NCBI GenBank assembly: GCA_963775505.1
Contig: CAVZIL010000011.1
Span: forward strand, 1 to 64,000
Direction of reading: 5' to 3'
DNA length: 64,000 nt
Source of the DNA: JAIBJN01 sp963775505
GTDB taxonomy: Bacteria > Actinomycetota > Thermoleophilia > Gaiellales > Gaiellaceae
Part shown: one piece after another, positions 29,358 to 37,031 of the stretch
Position numbering within the stretch: position 1 is the first letter of the stretch
Layout: each line of letters begins with the position of its first letter
Translations under genes and position numbers: made by a program
The notes under the pieces: model-generated
Database searches by the model: none
What the model saw: the letters and a program-made list of their open reading frames with translations, nothing else
Told to the model about the DNA's origin: nothing

Positions 29358-30419
29358 ATCAGACCAACCACTCGACACGCCCTTCTTCTCGTGCTTCTCT
29401 CGCTGGCGGTTCTCCCGCTGGCGGGGCCGGCTGTCCCGGCCCCTCAGATCGAGTCGAAGGAAGCCGAAGCCAGGGAGGTGCTCGCCCAGATCCAGGAGCT
29501 CGATTCGAGCCTCGAGCTCGTCATCGACTCCTACAACAGCGCGCAGGTCGAGCTCGACCAGATCGTCGCCGCCCAGAAGCTCAACGAGAAGCGGCTGGAG
29601 ATCGCCCGCTCGAACCTCGGTGCCGCCGAGGGCACGCTCGAGGCCCGCCTCGTCCAGCTCTACCAAAACGGGAGCCCCGACCTCGTCGAGATCATTCTGG
29701 GCTCGTCCAGCCTGGATGAGATTCTCGACGGCATCGACACGGCAACCCGCGTCAGCGACCAGGACTCCCAGATCCTCGACGAGGTGCGCAAGTTCCGCGA
29801 GGAGATCAAGCAGCGCGAGGCCGAGCTCGAGGAGGCACGTGGCAAGCAGGAGCAGGTGGTCGCAGAGCGTGCGGCCAAGCGACAGGAGATCGAGGCGACC
29901 CTGGCTCAGCGCCAGCAGCTTCTGGCCTCGATCAAGGATCAGATCGCCGAGCTCAAGGCCGAGGAGCGCAGGCGCCAGGATCGCCTCGAGGCCGCCGCGC
30001 AGGCGCGCATCAGCAGCCAGTCCGGCGGCGGCGGAGGCGGTGGCGGCGGACCGGTCCCGTCCTCGCAGTACGGGGGCGTCGTCGGTGTCGCCATGCAGTA
30101 CCTGGGCATCCCCTATCAGTGGGGTGGAGAGTCGCCGAGCACCGGCTTCGACTGCTCAGGCTTCACCTACTACGTCTTCTCGCGGGTCGGCGTCTCGCTT
30201 CCCCGGACGGTGTCGGCGCAGTACGGCGTCGGCGTCTCCGTCTCCCGCTCGCAGCTCGAGCCCGGCGACCTCGTCTTCTTCAACGGCCTCGGGCATGTCG
30301 GCCTCTACATCGGCGGCAACCAGTTCATCCACTCGCCGCACACGGGCGACGTCGTGAAGATCTCCTCGATCACGGGCTACTACTCGTCGAACTGGGTCGG
30401 CGCGCGGCGCGTCCTCTAG
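29358..30419 (+). CDS. NlpC/P60 peptidoglycan endopeptidase (PcsB-like coiled coil)
   Basis: About 353 residues, secreted. A signal peptide is followed by a coiled coil (about 45-225), a nine-glycine linker and an NlpC/P60 domain with Cys in FDCSGFTYY, His in GLGHVGLYIGG and a third polar residue near FIHSPHTG. It cleaves stem peptides. The first ordinary start is GTG 29391, but that removes the basic n-region. ATC at 29358, a few bases after AGGGGG, gives a proper signal peptide (IRPTTRHALLLVLL). The start is therefore uncertain. Confidence 0.85.
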   Translation: MRPTTRHALLLVLLSLAVLPLAGPAVPAPQIESKEAEAREVLAQIQELDSSLELVIDSYNSAQVELDQIVAAQKLNEKRLEIARSNLGAAEGTLEARLVQLYQNGSPDLVEIILGSSSLDEILDGIDTATRVSDQDSQILDEVRKFREEIKQREAELEEARGKQEQVVAERAAKRQEIEATLAQRQQLLASIKDQIAELKAEERRRQDRLEAAAQARISSQSGGGGGGGGGPVPSSQYGGVVGVAMQYLGIPYQWGGESPSTGFDCSGFTYYVFSRVGVSLPRTVSAQYGVGVSVSRSQLEPGDLVFFNGLGHVGLYIGGNQFIHSPHTGDVVKISSITGYYSSNWVGARRVL

Positions 30420-30498
30420 ACCTCCGGGCACGCGCCGAAAGCGTCTGTTAGCCTCCCGCCCTTCGTCGCACGTCGGTCGTCGGGAAAGGGGGTCTGCC

Positions 30499-31665
30499 AT
30501 GACCGCGACGCTGGATAGGGTGAGGCGCGACCTCGGGGAGACCGAGCTCTGGGAGCGATCCCTCGAGCGGTCACGCCGGCGGCGGGAGGAGCGGGAGCAC
30601 AGCCCTAGGAGCCTGGTGTCGGAAGCTCTCCTCGACCTCGATGGGCCGGTGATCGGCCGCGCCCGCCGCGAGCGGGTCGCGCGCGATCTCACCGATCTCG
30701 AGCTCTGGGAGATCTCCCAGTCGCGGGCGCGGGCGAAGCGGCTCGCCGCGGAGCCGGGGACGCTCCCGCAGGCGCGGATGGCCGGGGCCACGCTCGTCGT
30801 CGCGGCGGTCGCCGCCGCGCTGCCGGTCTCCGGCGGCGCGCACGGCCGCGCCAAGTCCTCGGGCTCCGCGGAGGTCCGCGTCGAGCTCCTGCGCGTCGGC
30901 AGCCGCGGTCCTGCGGTGGTCAGGCTCCAGCGGAAGCTCGGAGTCGCGACCGACGGGATCTTCGGGCCGCGCACCCGCGCCGCGGTCCGCTCCTACCAGA
31001 AGCGTCACGGGCTGGTCGTCGACGGGATCGTCGGCCCGCAGACCCGCAGCGCGCTCTACGACCGCGCGCCGGAGCAGAAGATCATCCGCGCCTGGTGGGT
31101 CGTCCCGGTCCAGCGCGCGCTGGGCGTGCCCGCTGACGGGCTCTACGGGCCCGTGAGCAGGGCCGCCGTCCGCGCGTTCCAGAAGAAGCGCGGCCTCGTC
31201 GTCGACGGGATCGTCGGGCCGCAGACCCTCGGCGCGCTCGGCATCCGGCGTGAGGCGAAGGCTTCGAAGCCCGCCCCTCCGGAGAAGAAGCGCGAGACGA
31301 CGAGGTCGAGCCGGGGGGAGCGAGTAGCCTCGATCGCGAAGCGTTACCTCGGCATCCCCTACCACTGGGGCGGCGAGTCGCCGAAGACCGGGTTCGACTG
31401 CTCCGGGTTCGTCCAGTACGTCTTCTCCCGCGTCGGTGTCTCGCTCCCGCGCGTCGTCTCGGCCCAGTGGACGGTCGGAAGGCGCGTGTCACGTTCGGCC
31501 CTCAGGCCCGGCGACATCGTCTTCTTCAACGGCCTCGGCCACGACGGCATCTACATCGGCGGCAATCGCTTCGTGCACTCGCCGAGCTCCGGGGACGTCG
31601 TGAAGATCTCGACGATCACGGGCTACTACGCCGACCGCTGGGTCGGCGGCCGGCGCGTCCTCTAG
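30499..31665 (+). CDS. NlpC/P60 endopeptidase with two peptidoglycan-binding domains
   Basis: 388 residues. A charged cytoplasmic-looking N-terminus (1-95) precedes a hydrophobic segment (about 96-112). Two PG_binding_1 repeats follow (LLRVGSRGPAVVRLQRKLGV; VPVQRALGVPADGLYGPVSR), then an NlpC/P60 domain with FDCSGF, GLGHDGIYIGG and FVHSPSSG. The catalytic domain is closely similar to that of the preceding gene, suggesting tandem duplication. GGGAAAGGGGG precedes the ATG. Confidence 0.9.
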   Translation: MTATLDRVRRDLGETELWERSLERSRRRREEREHSPRSLVSEALLDLDGPVIGRARRERVARDLTDLELWEISQSRARAKRLAAEPGTLPQARMAGATLVVAAVAAALPVSGGAHGRAKSSGSAEVRVELLRVGSRGPAVVRLQRKLGVATDGIFGPRTRAAVRSYQKRHGLVVDGIVGPQTRSALYDRAPEQKIIRAWWVVPVQRALGVPADGLYGPVSRAAVRAFQKKRGLVVDGIVGPQTLGALGIRREAKASKPAPPEKKRETTRSSRGERVASIAKRYLGIPYHWGGESPKTGFDCSGFVQYVFSRVGVSLPRVVSAQWTVGRRVSRSALRPGDIVFFNGLGHDGIYIGGNRFVHSPSSGDVVKISTITGYYADRWVGGRRVL

Positions 31666-31704
31666 GAGGGAACCGGCGCCGCGGGGAGAAATCCCTGGTC
31701 CCGC

Positions 31705-31710
31705 TAGGCT
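31705..31710 (+). promoter_or_regulatory. -10 hexamer, leaderless start of ku
   Basis: TAGGCT ends 10 nt before the ku ATG at 31721. Confidence 0.45.
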
Positions 31711-31720
31711 TTCTGACTCC

Positions 31721-32560
31721 ATGCGCACGATCTGGAACGGCTCCATCAACTTCGGGCTGGTCAACATCCCCATCGGGCTGGCCGTCGCGCAACAGCGGAA
31801 GGACGTGTCCTTCCGGACCCTGCACCGGGAGTGCGGCACGCCCATCAAGCAGAAGCGCTGGTGCCCCTTCCACGAGCGCGACGTCGAGGCGGACGAGCTG
31901 GTCAAGGGCTGGGAGTTCGCGAAGGGCCAGTTCGTCATAGTGGAGGAGTCGGACCTCGACGCGGTGGCGCTCACGCGTTCGCAGTCGATCGACATCGACC
32001 GCTTCGTGAACCTCGATGAGGTCGACCCCATCTACTTCGACCGCGCCTACTACCTCGCCCCGGCCGACGCCGACGCGCAGCGCCGTCCGTACGTCCTCCT
32101 CCTCCGGGCGATGCAGGAGGCGAACGTCGCCGCCGTGGGCAAGTTCGTCCTCTGGGGGAAGGAGAACCTCTGCCTGATCAGGCCGCTCGGCGAGTCCCTC
32201 GCGCTCGAGACGCTCTACTACGCCGAGGACATCCGCGCCCGCGACGAGATCGACGAGGCCGTGGCCGACACCGAGGTGCAGGACGCCGAGCTCGAGATGG
32301 CGCGCCAGCTGGTCGCCAGCCTCGTCGGCGAGTTCGAGCCCGAGGACTTCCAGAACGAGTACCGCAACGCTCTCAAAGCGATGCTGGAGGCCAAGCTCGC
32401 GGGCGAGGAGATCGTCGCCCCGGAGCAGCCGGCGCCCGCGCCCGTGGTCGACCTCATGGAGGCGCTCAAGGAGAGCGTGGCTCAGGCGCAGAAGGACAAG
32501 AAGGCCCCGGCCAAGAAGCCGGCCGCGCGCAAGAAGCGCGCCGCGTCCGGGTCCCGCTGA
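31721..32560 (+). CDS. ku: non-homologous end-joining protein Ku
   Basis: 279 residues. It binds DNA ends and recruits the ligase LigD. MRTIWNGSINFGLVNIPIGL is diagnostic, and the beta-barrel core runs to about residue 220. The C-terminus is a Lys/Ala tail (KKAPAKKPAARKKRA) typical of actinobacterial Ku. No ligD lies beside it in this window. Confidence 0.95.
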   Translation: MRTIWNGSINFGLVNIPIGLAVAQQRKDVSFRTLHRECGTPIKQKRWCPFHERDVEADELVKGWEFAKGQFVIVEESDLDAVALTRSQSIDIDRFVNLDEVDPIYFDRAYYLAPADADAQRRPYVLLLRAMQEANVAAVGKFVLWGKENLCLIRPLGESLALETLYYAEDIRARDEIDEAVADTEVQDAELEMARQLVASLVGEFEPEDFQNEYRNALKAMLEAKLAGEEIVAPEQPAPAPVVDLMEALKESVAQAQKDKKAPAKKPAARKKRAASGSR

Positions 32561-32566
32561 GAGCCG

Positions 32567-32740
32567 CTACGCGGCCGGCGTCGTGGCGATGCCCGCCGCC
32601 TCGAGGTGTGCCTGGAACAGGGTTTTGTCGATCTTCCCGTGGTAGATCGGGATCGACTCCTCGACGCACACGCGGATGACCGTGTCCCGGTCGATGCCCA
32701 GTTCCTTCGACAGCTCCTCGGGCGTCAGGTGATTCGCCAA
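32567..32740 (-). CDS. small helix-turn-helix-like protein
   Basis: 57 residues (starts MANHLTPEELSKELGIDRDT). The pattern LTPEELSKELGIDRDTVIRV looks like an excisionase/MerR-type helix-turn-helix, followed by IPIYHGKIDKTLFQAHL. I do not recognise a named family. TTG at 32740 was chosen because GGAGGAGG lies 8 nt upstream. A terminator-like hairpin in its leader suggests attenuation. Confidence 0.7.
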   Translation of the reverse strand: MANHLTPEELSKELGIDRDTVIRVCVEESIPIYHGKIDKTLFQAHLEAAGIATTPAA

Positions 32741-32769
32741 CGTCGTTGCCTCCTCCGGCTCGGCGCATG

Positions 32770-32800
32770 AAAAAGCCCGCCGGCATGGGCACGGGCGGGC
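32770..32800 (-). terminator. intrinsic terminator/attenuator in the leader of the small HTH gene
   Basis: On the minus strand GCCCGCC (32800-32794) pairs with GGCGGGC (32781-32775) over a 12-nt loop, followed by five T. It stands 29 nt upstream of the start codon of the downstream gene, with no minus-strand gene before it, so it would stop that gene's own transcript. Confidence 0.6.
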
Positions 32801-32874
32801 AAGGCGCGCAGACTCTCGCTTGCGGCAACGAGGCTCAACGGCCTCGTGCTCCTTCTCCGATCATGGTCACAGAA

Positions 32875-32880
32875 TACGGT
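32875..32880 (+). promoter_or_regulatory. -10 hexamer, leaderless start of alpha/beta hydrolase
   Basis: TACGGT ends 7 nt before GTG at 32888. Confidence 0.45.
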
Positions 32881-32887
32881 GTCCGGG

Positions 32888-33736
32888 GTGACGAGGGCAA
32901 CGCTCCTTCGGGGGTTTGAGCCGCACGTTGCGGAGATCGGCGGCATCCGCACCCGCTACTGGGTCGGCGGAGAGGGCGCGCCCCTCGTCCTCTTGCACGG
33001 GCTAGCGGGAGCCGCCTACAACTTCACCGAGCTCGCGCCCTTCCTGTCCCGCCGCCGGCGCGTGCTGCTCCCGGACCTGCCGGGGCACGGCGGGACGGAG
33101 GCGCTGCCGGCCGTCGAGACCCTGGGCGACCTGGCAGCGCACGTCGCCCGCGTCGCCGAGCACGAAGGGATGGCACCCGCGGCGGTGCTCGGCTACTCGA
33201 TGGGCGGCGTCGTCGCCCTCCGCCTCGCGGCCGAGCGCCCGGGCGCGGTGACCGGCCTGGTGCTGCTCGCATCCGCCGGGATCGTGACGAGGACGCAGCG
33301 CGCACGGGCCTGGCTCGCCGTTACCGGGGCGCTCCGGCCCGCGCGGCAGGTCGCGCACGCGCGGAGCGCGATCGCGCGCCGACCGAACCTGCGCGCCGCG
33401 GTCTTCGGCGTCTGGGGAGCCGAGGACCCGCGATCCCTCTCACCCGGTTCGGTGCTCGGCTTCCTCGAGGCGCAGCCCGAGCACGCGGACGTGAGGAGAC
33501 CCGGCCGGGCGCTCCTGCGCGACGACCCACGGCTCTATCTCGACCGCGTCCGCTGCCCGGCGGTCGTCGTCTGGGGCGCCCGCGACCGGCTCACACCCGT
33601 CGAGGACGGTTACGAGCTCGCCAGGAGGATGCGGGCGCCGCTGCGCGTCCTGCCGGCGACCGGCCACCTGGTGGTCGGCGAGTGCCCGGAGGAATGTGCC
33701 GAGATAGTGCTTGGCTGGCTAGACCGGGTTGGGTAG
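32888..33736 (+). CDS. alpha/beta-fold hydrolase
   Basis: 282 residues. PLVLLHGLAGAAYNF is the oxyanion region, GYSMGGVVAL holds the nucleophile Ser, the Asp is near VVVWGARDRLTP and the His in PATGHLVV. The substrate is unknown. GTG at 32888 was chosen over an upstream ATG because of the TACGGT hexamer and because homology begins near there. The end overlaps the convergent Nif3-like gene by 18 nt. Confidence 0.88.
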   Translation: MTRATLLRGFEPHVAEIGGIRTRYWVGGEGAPLVLLHGLAGAAYNFTELAPFLSRRRRVLLPDLPGHGGTEALPAVETLGDLAAHVARVAEHEGMAPAAVLGYSMGGVVALRLAAERPGAVTGLVLLASAGIVTRTQRARAWLAVTGALRPARQVAHARSAIARRPNLRAAVFGVWGAEDPRSLSPGSVLGFLEAQPEHADVRRPGRALLRDDPRLYLDRVRCPAVVVWGARDRLTPVEDGYELARRMRAPLRVLPATGHLVVGECPEECAEIVLGWLDRVG

Positions 33737-34468
33737 GTCGACGAAGTCCCAGGCGACGTCGAAGCGCTCGCCGATCCTCGCCGCGAGAGCGCGAACGCCG
33801 AGCGTCTCCGTCGCGTAGTGGCCGCCGGCGATGAAGTGGACTCCTCCCTCCTTGGCGGCGTGCTTCGTCGGCTCGTCGGCTTCGCCGGTGACGAAGCAGT
33901 CGTATCCCTCCGCGGACGCCTCCGCGACGTAGCGGGCGGCGCCGCCGGAGCACACGGCGACGCGCTCGACGAGCTCCGGCCCGTAGGAGAAGACGAGCGG
34001 CATCCGCCCCAGCCGCTCCTGCACCCGCTCGGCGAGGTCGCTGACCGGGACCGGTTCCGGAAGGCGGCCTCCGAAGCCGTAGCCGTCGGCGAACCGCCCC
34101 TCGCGCTCGAGGCCCAGCTCCTCGCAGAGGAGCGCGTTGTTCCCCACCTCGGGGTGCGCGTCGAGAGCGAGGTGGTACGCGACGAGGCTGAGGTCGGCGT
34201 CGAAGAGGGCACGCAGCCGCTCCCGCATGACCTGCCCGATCCTGCGTGGCTCCCGGTCCCAGAAGAGGCCGTGGTGGACGAGCACCATCTGCGCTCCCGC
34301 CTCCGCCGCGTGCTCGAAAAGCGCGCGCGACGCGGAGACGCCGCAGACGAGCTTCCGCACCTCCGAGGCGCCCACGACCTGGAGGCCCATCGGCCCGTAG
34401 TCGGGATAGGAGGCGAGGTCGAGGTACTCGTCCGTCCAGGCGACGATCTCGTCACGACTTGCAGGCAC
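33719..34468 (-). CDS. Nif3-like dinuclear metal centre protein (DUF34)
   Basis: 249 residues. Metal-binding His residues are in MVLVHHGLFW and AYHLALDAHPEVGNN near the middle and in GGHYATETLG near the end. The family is widespread and hexameric; it was once called GTP cyclohydrolase 1 type 2, and its function is unsettled. GTG start. It lies next to, and divergent from, tRNA-Pro. Confidence 0.88.
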   Translation of the reverse strand: MPASRDEIVAWTDEYLDLASYPDYGPMGLQVVGASEVRKLVCGVSASRALFEHAAEAGAQMVLVHHGLFWDREPRRIGQVMRERLRALFDADLSLVAYHLALDAHPEVGNNALLCEELGLEREGRFADGYGFGGRLPEPVPVSDLAERVQERLGRMPLVFSYGPELVERVAVCSGGAARYVAEASAEGYDCFVTGEADEPTKHAAKEGGVHFIAGGHYATETLGVRALAARIGERFDVAWDFVDLPNPV

Positions 34469-34475
34469 CGTGAGA

Positions 34476-34481
34476 TACCCT
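34476..34481 (+). promoter_or_regulatory. -10 of tRNA-Pro
   Basis: TACCCT ends 10 nt before the tRNA 5' end. Confidence 0.4.
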
Positions 34482-34491
34482 ATTGCGGGTT

Positions 34492-34565
34492 CGGGGTGTA
34501 GCGCAGCCTGGTAGCGCGCGCCGTTCGGGTCGGCGAGGTCCCCGGTTCAAATCCGGGCACCCCGA
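34492..34565 (+). tRNA. tRNA-Pro (anticodon CGG)
   Basis: 74 nt. The acceptor stem is CGGGGTG / CACCCCG with discriminator A. The D arm is GCGC / GCGC, the anticodon stem CGCCG / CGGCG with loop TTCGGGT (anticodon CGG, reads CCG), and the T arm CCCGG TTCAAAT CCGGG. CCA is not encoded. Confidence 0.95.
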
Positions 34566-34585
34566 TTTCTCAGGGACCCCTTCCT

Positions 34586-34984
34586 CTAGGCGATTCGCCT
34601 GTGGACGATCGCAGTGCACTCGTCCTCGACGTAGTCGAGGCCGGCCGCCTCAGCGATCGCCCTTGCCTCGGCCGAGACGATCCCGAGCTGGAGCCAGAGG
34701 GCGCCGGCGCCGGCCTCGACCGCCTGCCGCGCGACGTCGGGACAGAACTCCGCGCGGCGAAACACGTCCACGAGGTCGATCGGCTCTTCGATCTCCGCTA
34801 GGGACGCTACCCGCCGTTGTCCGAGGATCTCCGTCGGGCCGACCGGCCGCACGGGGATCACGCGGTAGCCCGCGCGCAGGAGGTAGCTCATCACCGAGTT
34901 GCTGGGCCGCTCGGGCCGCGGCGAGGCGCCCACGAGGGCGATCGTCTTCGCGTCCGCGAGAATCTCCGCCGGAGTCATGGGCAC
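34586..34984 (-). CDS. CoA-binding domain protein (YccU family)
   Basis: 132 residues. A Rossmann-type CoA_binding_2 domain: IALVGASPRPERPSN near the N-terminus and GALWLQLGIVS later. The role of these proteins is unknown. GTG at 34984 or ATG at 34978 could start it. It converges on the tRNA. Confidence 0.85.
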   Translation of the reverse strand: MPMTPAEILADAKTIALVGASPRPERPSNSVMSYLLRAGYRVIPVRPVGPTEILGQRRVASLAEIEEPIDLVDVFRRAEFCPDVARQAVEAGAGALWLQLGIVSAEARAIAEAAGLDYVEDECTAIVHRRIA

Positions 34985-34994
34985 GGCTGAAGGC

Positions 34995-35000
34995 TATCCT
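34995..35000 (+). promoter_or_regulatory. -10 hexamer, leaderless start of nitrilase gene
   Basis: TATCCT ends 7 nt before ATG at 35008. Confidence 0.45.
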
Positions 35001-35007
35001 TCGACCG

Positions 35008-35842
35008 ATGACCGACAGGCTCCGCGTCGCCTGCGTCCAGATCAACTCCTCGCGCTCGAAGGCCGACAACCTCGAGCGCATGGAGGCGCTGGTCGCGCGA
35101 GCGGCCTCGACCGGGGCCGATCTCGTTCTCCTTCCCGAGAAGTGGAACGGCCTCGGGAGCCACGAGATCCTGCTCGACGTCGCGGAGACGCTCGAGGGCG
35201 GCGAGACGGTCCAGGCGATGGCTGCCTGGGCGCGAAGCGCACGGGATCACGCTCGTCGGGGGTTCGATCGCCGAGCGCCGCGACGGCCGCGAGAAGCTGT
35301 CGAACACGTGCGTGGTCTTCGACCCTGAGGGTGACATCGCCGCCGTCTATCGGAAGATCCACATGTTCGACGTGGAGGTCGGCGGGGTCGTCTACCGCGA
35401 GTCCGACAGCGAGGAGGCGGGCGACAGGCCGGTTAGCTGCGAGGTCGAGGGCTGGCGGCTTGGGCTCACCGTCTGCTACGACCTGCGCTATCCCGAGCTC
35501 TACCGCATCCTCGCGGTCGAGGGATCCGAGCTCGTCACAGTCCCCGCGGCGTTCACCCTCTACACGGGCAAGGACCACTGGGAGATCCTCCTGCGGGCCC
35601 GCGCGGTCGAGAACCAGTGCTACGTCCTCGCCGCGAACCAGTGGGGCGTCGTCGAGGGCAAGGCCTCCTTCGGCCGCAGCTCGATCATCGATCCCTGGGG
35701 AGTCGTGCTGGCGCAGGCCCCGGACGAGGACGGCGTCGTCACGGCGGAGCTCGACCGCGCCCACCTGGAGCGCATCCGCGAGAGCCTTCCCTCGCTCGCC
35801 AACCGCCAGCCCGCCGCGTACACGTGGCCGGCGGGGGTCTAG
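35008..35842 (+). CDS. carbon-nitrogen hydrolase (nitrilase superfamily), frameshifted
   Basis: The N-terminal part (RVACVQINSS, catalytic Glu in LLPEKWNG) reads in one frame to about 35231. The rest (ITLVGGSIAERRDG, Lys in YRKIHMFD, Cys in TVCYDLRYPE) reads in the next. All three catalytic residues are present, so the break looks recent: most simply two bases lost from a GCGCGC run at 35230-35236, or a sequencing error. The family hydrolyses amides such as omega-amidated acids. The end overlaps the HAD gene. Confidence 0.8.
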
Positions 35843-36525
35843 CGCGCGCGCAGCCGGTCGAAGCTGTCCTCTTCGACGTCGACTTCACGCTCGCGAAGCC
35901 TGGACCGCTGCTCGGGCCCGAGGGGTACCGCGTCGCCGGGGAGCGCCACGGGCTGACGCTTTCCCCGGACCGCTACGCGGAGGCGCGTGCGGCGGCCGTC
36001 GAGGACCTCGAGCACCATCCCGAGCTCGAGCACGACGAAGAGATCTGGATCCGCTTCACGGAGGACATCGTCCGCGGCATGGGCGGCGACGGCCCTCGCG
36101 TGCGCGAGGTCGCCGAGGCGATCACGGCCGGCTGGCTCCACTCCGCGAACTTCGAGCTCTACGAGGACGTCCTACCCGTTCTCGGCCGCCTGCGGGACGA
36201 GGGCCTCAAGATCGGCCTCGTCTCGAACACGAGCCGCGACCTGACGGCCTTCGTCAAGCACTTCTCGCTCGACGTGGACGCGTGGATCTCGTCGGGCGTC
36301 CACGGCAAGGTGAAGCCGAGCCCGACCATCTTCCTCGCCGCCCTCGAGCTGCTCGGGGTGGAGGCGAGCGCCGCCGTGATGGTCGGGGACTCCCTCCTCG
36401 ACGACGTCGAGGGGGCCCGCGCCCTCGGCATCCGCGCGTATCTCATCGACCGCGAAGGGCGTTTCCCGGGGCGAGAGGACGCGCTGCCGACGCTGCTGGC
36501 GCTGCCCGCGCTCCTGGGCGCCTAG
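35824..36525 (+). CDS. HAD-superfamily hydrolase
   Basis: 233 residues. Motif I is FDVDFTLAKPG, motif II SNTSRD, motif III the Lys in HGKVKPSPTIF and motif IV GDSLLDDVEGARALG. The substrate is unknown. I chose GTG at 35824, which overlaps the nitrilase end by 19 nt. It converges on the secreted protein gene with a 4-nt stop overlap. Confidence 0.85.
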   Translation: MAGGGLARAQPVEAVLFDVDFTLAKPGPLLGPEGYRVAGERHGLTLSPDRYAEARAAAVEDLEHHPELEHDEEIWIRFTEDIVRGMGGDGPRVREVAEAITAGWLHSANFELYEDVLPVLGRLRDEGLKIGLVSNTSRDLTAFVKHFSLDVDAWISSGVHGKVKPSPTIFLAALELLGVEASAAVMVGDSLLDDVEGARALGIRAYLIDREGRFPGREDALPTLLALPALLGA

Positions 36526-37031
36526 ACGCAGGGCGAGCGCCCGCGCTCGAGCAGGCCGAAGCCCCACACCTCGTCCTCGAAGACGTAGAACGCGCTGGTG
36601 GCGCCCGGGTCGTTGTCGACGAGCGCGAGATAGTGGCCGCAGTCCACTTCCGCGAGCTCGCCGTACGTGGCGCCGATGTCGCCCGCGGATGCGCCGAGCT
36701 CGAGACCCTCGGGCGTCGTCCAGCCCTCCGGTTGCCAGACCGTGAAGGCGTGTACGACCCGGCCGTGCTCGAAGACCACGCCCGTCCCCTGCGGCTGGAA
36801 CAGCCTTTCGTTGAAGTACCACGTCGGCTCTTCGCACTCCTGGCAGACGCCGTGGCGATCTCCCCAGATCTCGAGGACCTCGGCGCGGGTGAGGCCGAGC
36901 TCGACGCCGGCCAGGGTCACGCCGGGAGTGAACGAGCCTCCCGTCGGGGACTCCGCCGCGGCCGGGAGGGCGAGGACGAGCGCCGCTGCGACCGCGGTCA
37001 GCGCGAGCGGGCCAAGAGCGCGGGCGCCCAC
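36522..37031 (-). CDS. secreted hypothetical protein
   Basis: 169 residues with an N-terminal signal peptide (LGPLALTAVAAALVLALPAA). The mature part contains CQECEEPTWYFNERLF, so one disulphide is likely. The N-terminal half resembles proteins that score a slow-changing input (LGLTRAEVLEIWG), but I do not recognise a family. The GTG start at 37031 overlaps the end of the acyl-CoA dehydrogenase gene by 34 nt. Confidence 0.65.
   Translation of the reverse strand: MGARALGPLALTAVAAALVLALPAAAESPTGGSFTPGVTLAGVELGLTRAEVLEIWGDRHGVCQECEEPTWYFNERLFQPQGTGVVFEHGRVVHAFTVWQPEGWTTPEGLELGASAGDIGATYGELAEVDCGHYLALVDNDPGATSAFYVFEDEVWGFGLLERGRSPCV

Noticed and set aside
32466..32828. A 120-codon frame antisense to the end of ku
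   Set aside because: The real gene is the 57-codon frame 32567-32740 with a good ribosome-binding site; the longer frame is Pro/Arg-rich and shifted.
34586..35328. Plus-strand frame running from tRNA-Pro into the nitrilase
   Set aside because: Only the part from 35008 is nitrilase; upstream it is antisense to the CoA-binding protein gene.
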